Assembly: GCA_938010385.1 (NCBI GenBank)
Contig: CALLVD010000059.1
Location: 1 to 33,297 of the forward strand
DNA: 33,297 nucleotides
Direction: 5' to 3'
Origin: an uncultured Robiginitomaculum sp.
Lineage (GTDB): Bacteria > Pseudomonadota > Alphaproteobacteria > Caulobacterales > Maricaulaceae
Part shown: piece after piece, positions 33,117-33,297 of the stretch
Layout: each line of letters opens with the position of its first letter
How positions within the stretch are numbered: the first letter of the stretch is position 1
The notes under the pieces: generated by a model
Database searches by the model: none
Seen by the model: only the letters and a program-made list of their open reading frames with translations
Told to the model about the DNA's origin: nothing
Made by a program: the position numbers and the translations under genes

Positions 33117-33297
33117 TCAAACAGTGCGAAAGCGCTGTTTGTCAAACACGCGCAGCACGGCTTTTAAGTCGTGGCCGCGTTTTAGGATCAGGCCGCCGGG
33201 CGCGATGACGCTGTAGGCGCCTTGCTTCTTGGCCATGGCCGGCGTTTTGACAATGCGGTAGAGCGGGGTTTCCGTGGCGCGGCGATAGACGGAAAAC
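33117..33297 (-). CDS. DUF2794 family protein, 3' part (5' end outside window)
   Basis: The minus-strand frame is open to the window edge and ends with TGA at 33119-33117, giving the last 60 codons. The segments FSVYRRATETPLYRIVKTP, KKQGAYSVIAPGG and LILKRGHDLKAVLRVFD match what I know of DUF2794, a short protein family of unknown function conserved in Alphaproteobacteria. The RTX gene converges on it and ends 19 bp away. The start cannot be seen. Confidence 0.75.
   Translation of the reverse strand, partial: FSVYRRATETPLYRIVKTPAMAKKQGAYSVIAPGGLILKRGHDLKAVLRVFDKQRFRTV

Noticed and set aside
1-33297. tRNA/rRNA genes, CRISPR arrays, insertion sequences, prophage or toxin-antitoxin modules
   Set aside because: No cloverleaf-like intergenic segments, regularly spaced repeats, transposase motifs or terminal inverted repeats were seen. 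Almost all sequence is occupied by recognised core genes.

Overview
The window is the origin-proximal core of an alphaproteobacterial chromosome, moderately GC-rich. The layout hemE (leftward), about 420 bp non-coding, then ppsR (rightward, the 'RP001' gene) is the arrangement known around oriC in Caulobacter and Rickettsia. Leftward genes lie to its left and a rightward maf-aroE-coaE-dnaQ run lies to its right, so the genes next to the gap run away from it, as expected for a replication origin. parA/parB, four perfect parS palindromes, Tim44-like TimA, SenC, RegB/RegA, a Fur without the CxxC motif and a DUF2794 gene all fit Alphaproteobacteria. I cannot assign genus or order.

Left arm (1-10012): the 3' part of an M48 metallopeptidase gene; then, on the minus strand, parB, parA, rsmG, mnmG and mnmE (chromosome partitioning plus rRNA and tRNA modification); an oppositely oriented glycerophosphodiesterase-like lipoprotein gene; then rho, hemJ and hemE. 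Four identical 16-bp parS sites lie at 2884, 3388, 4852 and 5184, three of them inside coding sequence. The putative oriC (10013-10435) holds an AT-only tract, a perfect TTAA-N7-TTAA CtrA-type site, a second near-match, nested inverted repeats and imperfect DnaA-box-like words.

Right arm, proximal (10436-17525): ppsR-maf-aroE-coaE-dnaQ and a 64-aa membrane protein, tightly packed; secB on the minus strand with its own intrinsic terminator; then timA-mltA-smr (envelope and nucleic-acid functions). Minus-strand block 17515-21037: an Old Yellow Enzyme family gene, rimI, fur and hslU, with no hslV next to hslU.

Right arm, distal (21214-33297): a class A penicillin-binding protein; a YgjP/DUF45 metallopeptidase; the redox-regulatory set senC / regB / regA; a sirtuin (cobB); a low-molecular-weight phosphotyrosine phosphatase; RNA 2',3'-cyclic phosphodiesterase (thpR); a Tas-type aldo-keto reductase; a Bax-inhibitor-1 family membrane protein; an unrecognised 112-aa membrane protein between two intrinsic terminators; a 626-aa RTX calcium-binding repeat protein; and the 3' part of a DUF2794 gene.

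Most of this is conserved housekeeping sequence. I saw no insertion sequence, CRISPR array, tRNA, rRNA or clear defence island. The most informative content is non-coding: the parS cluster and the oriC architecture. Five tail-to-tail gene pairs overlap at their stop codons. I did not find evidence of a wholly new system.
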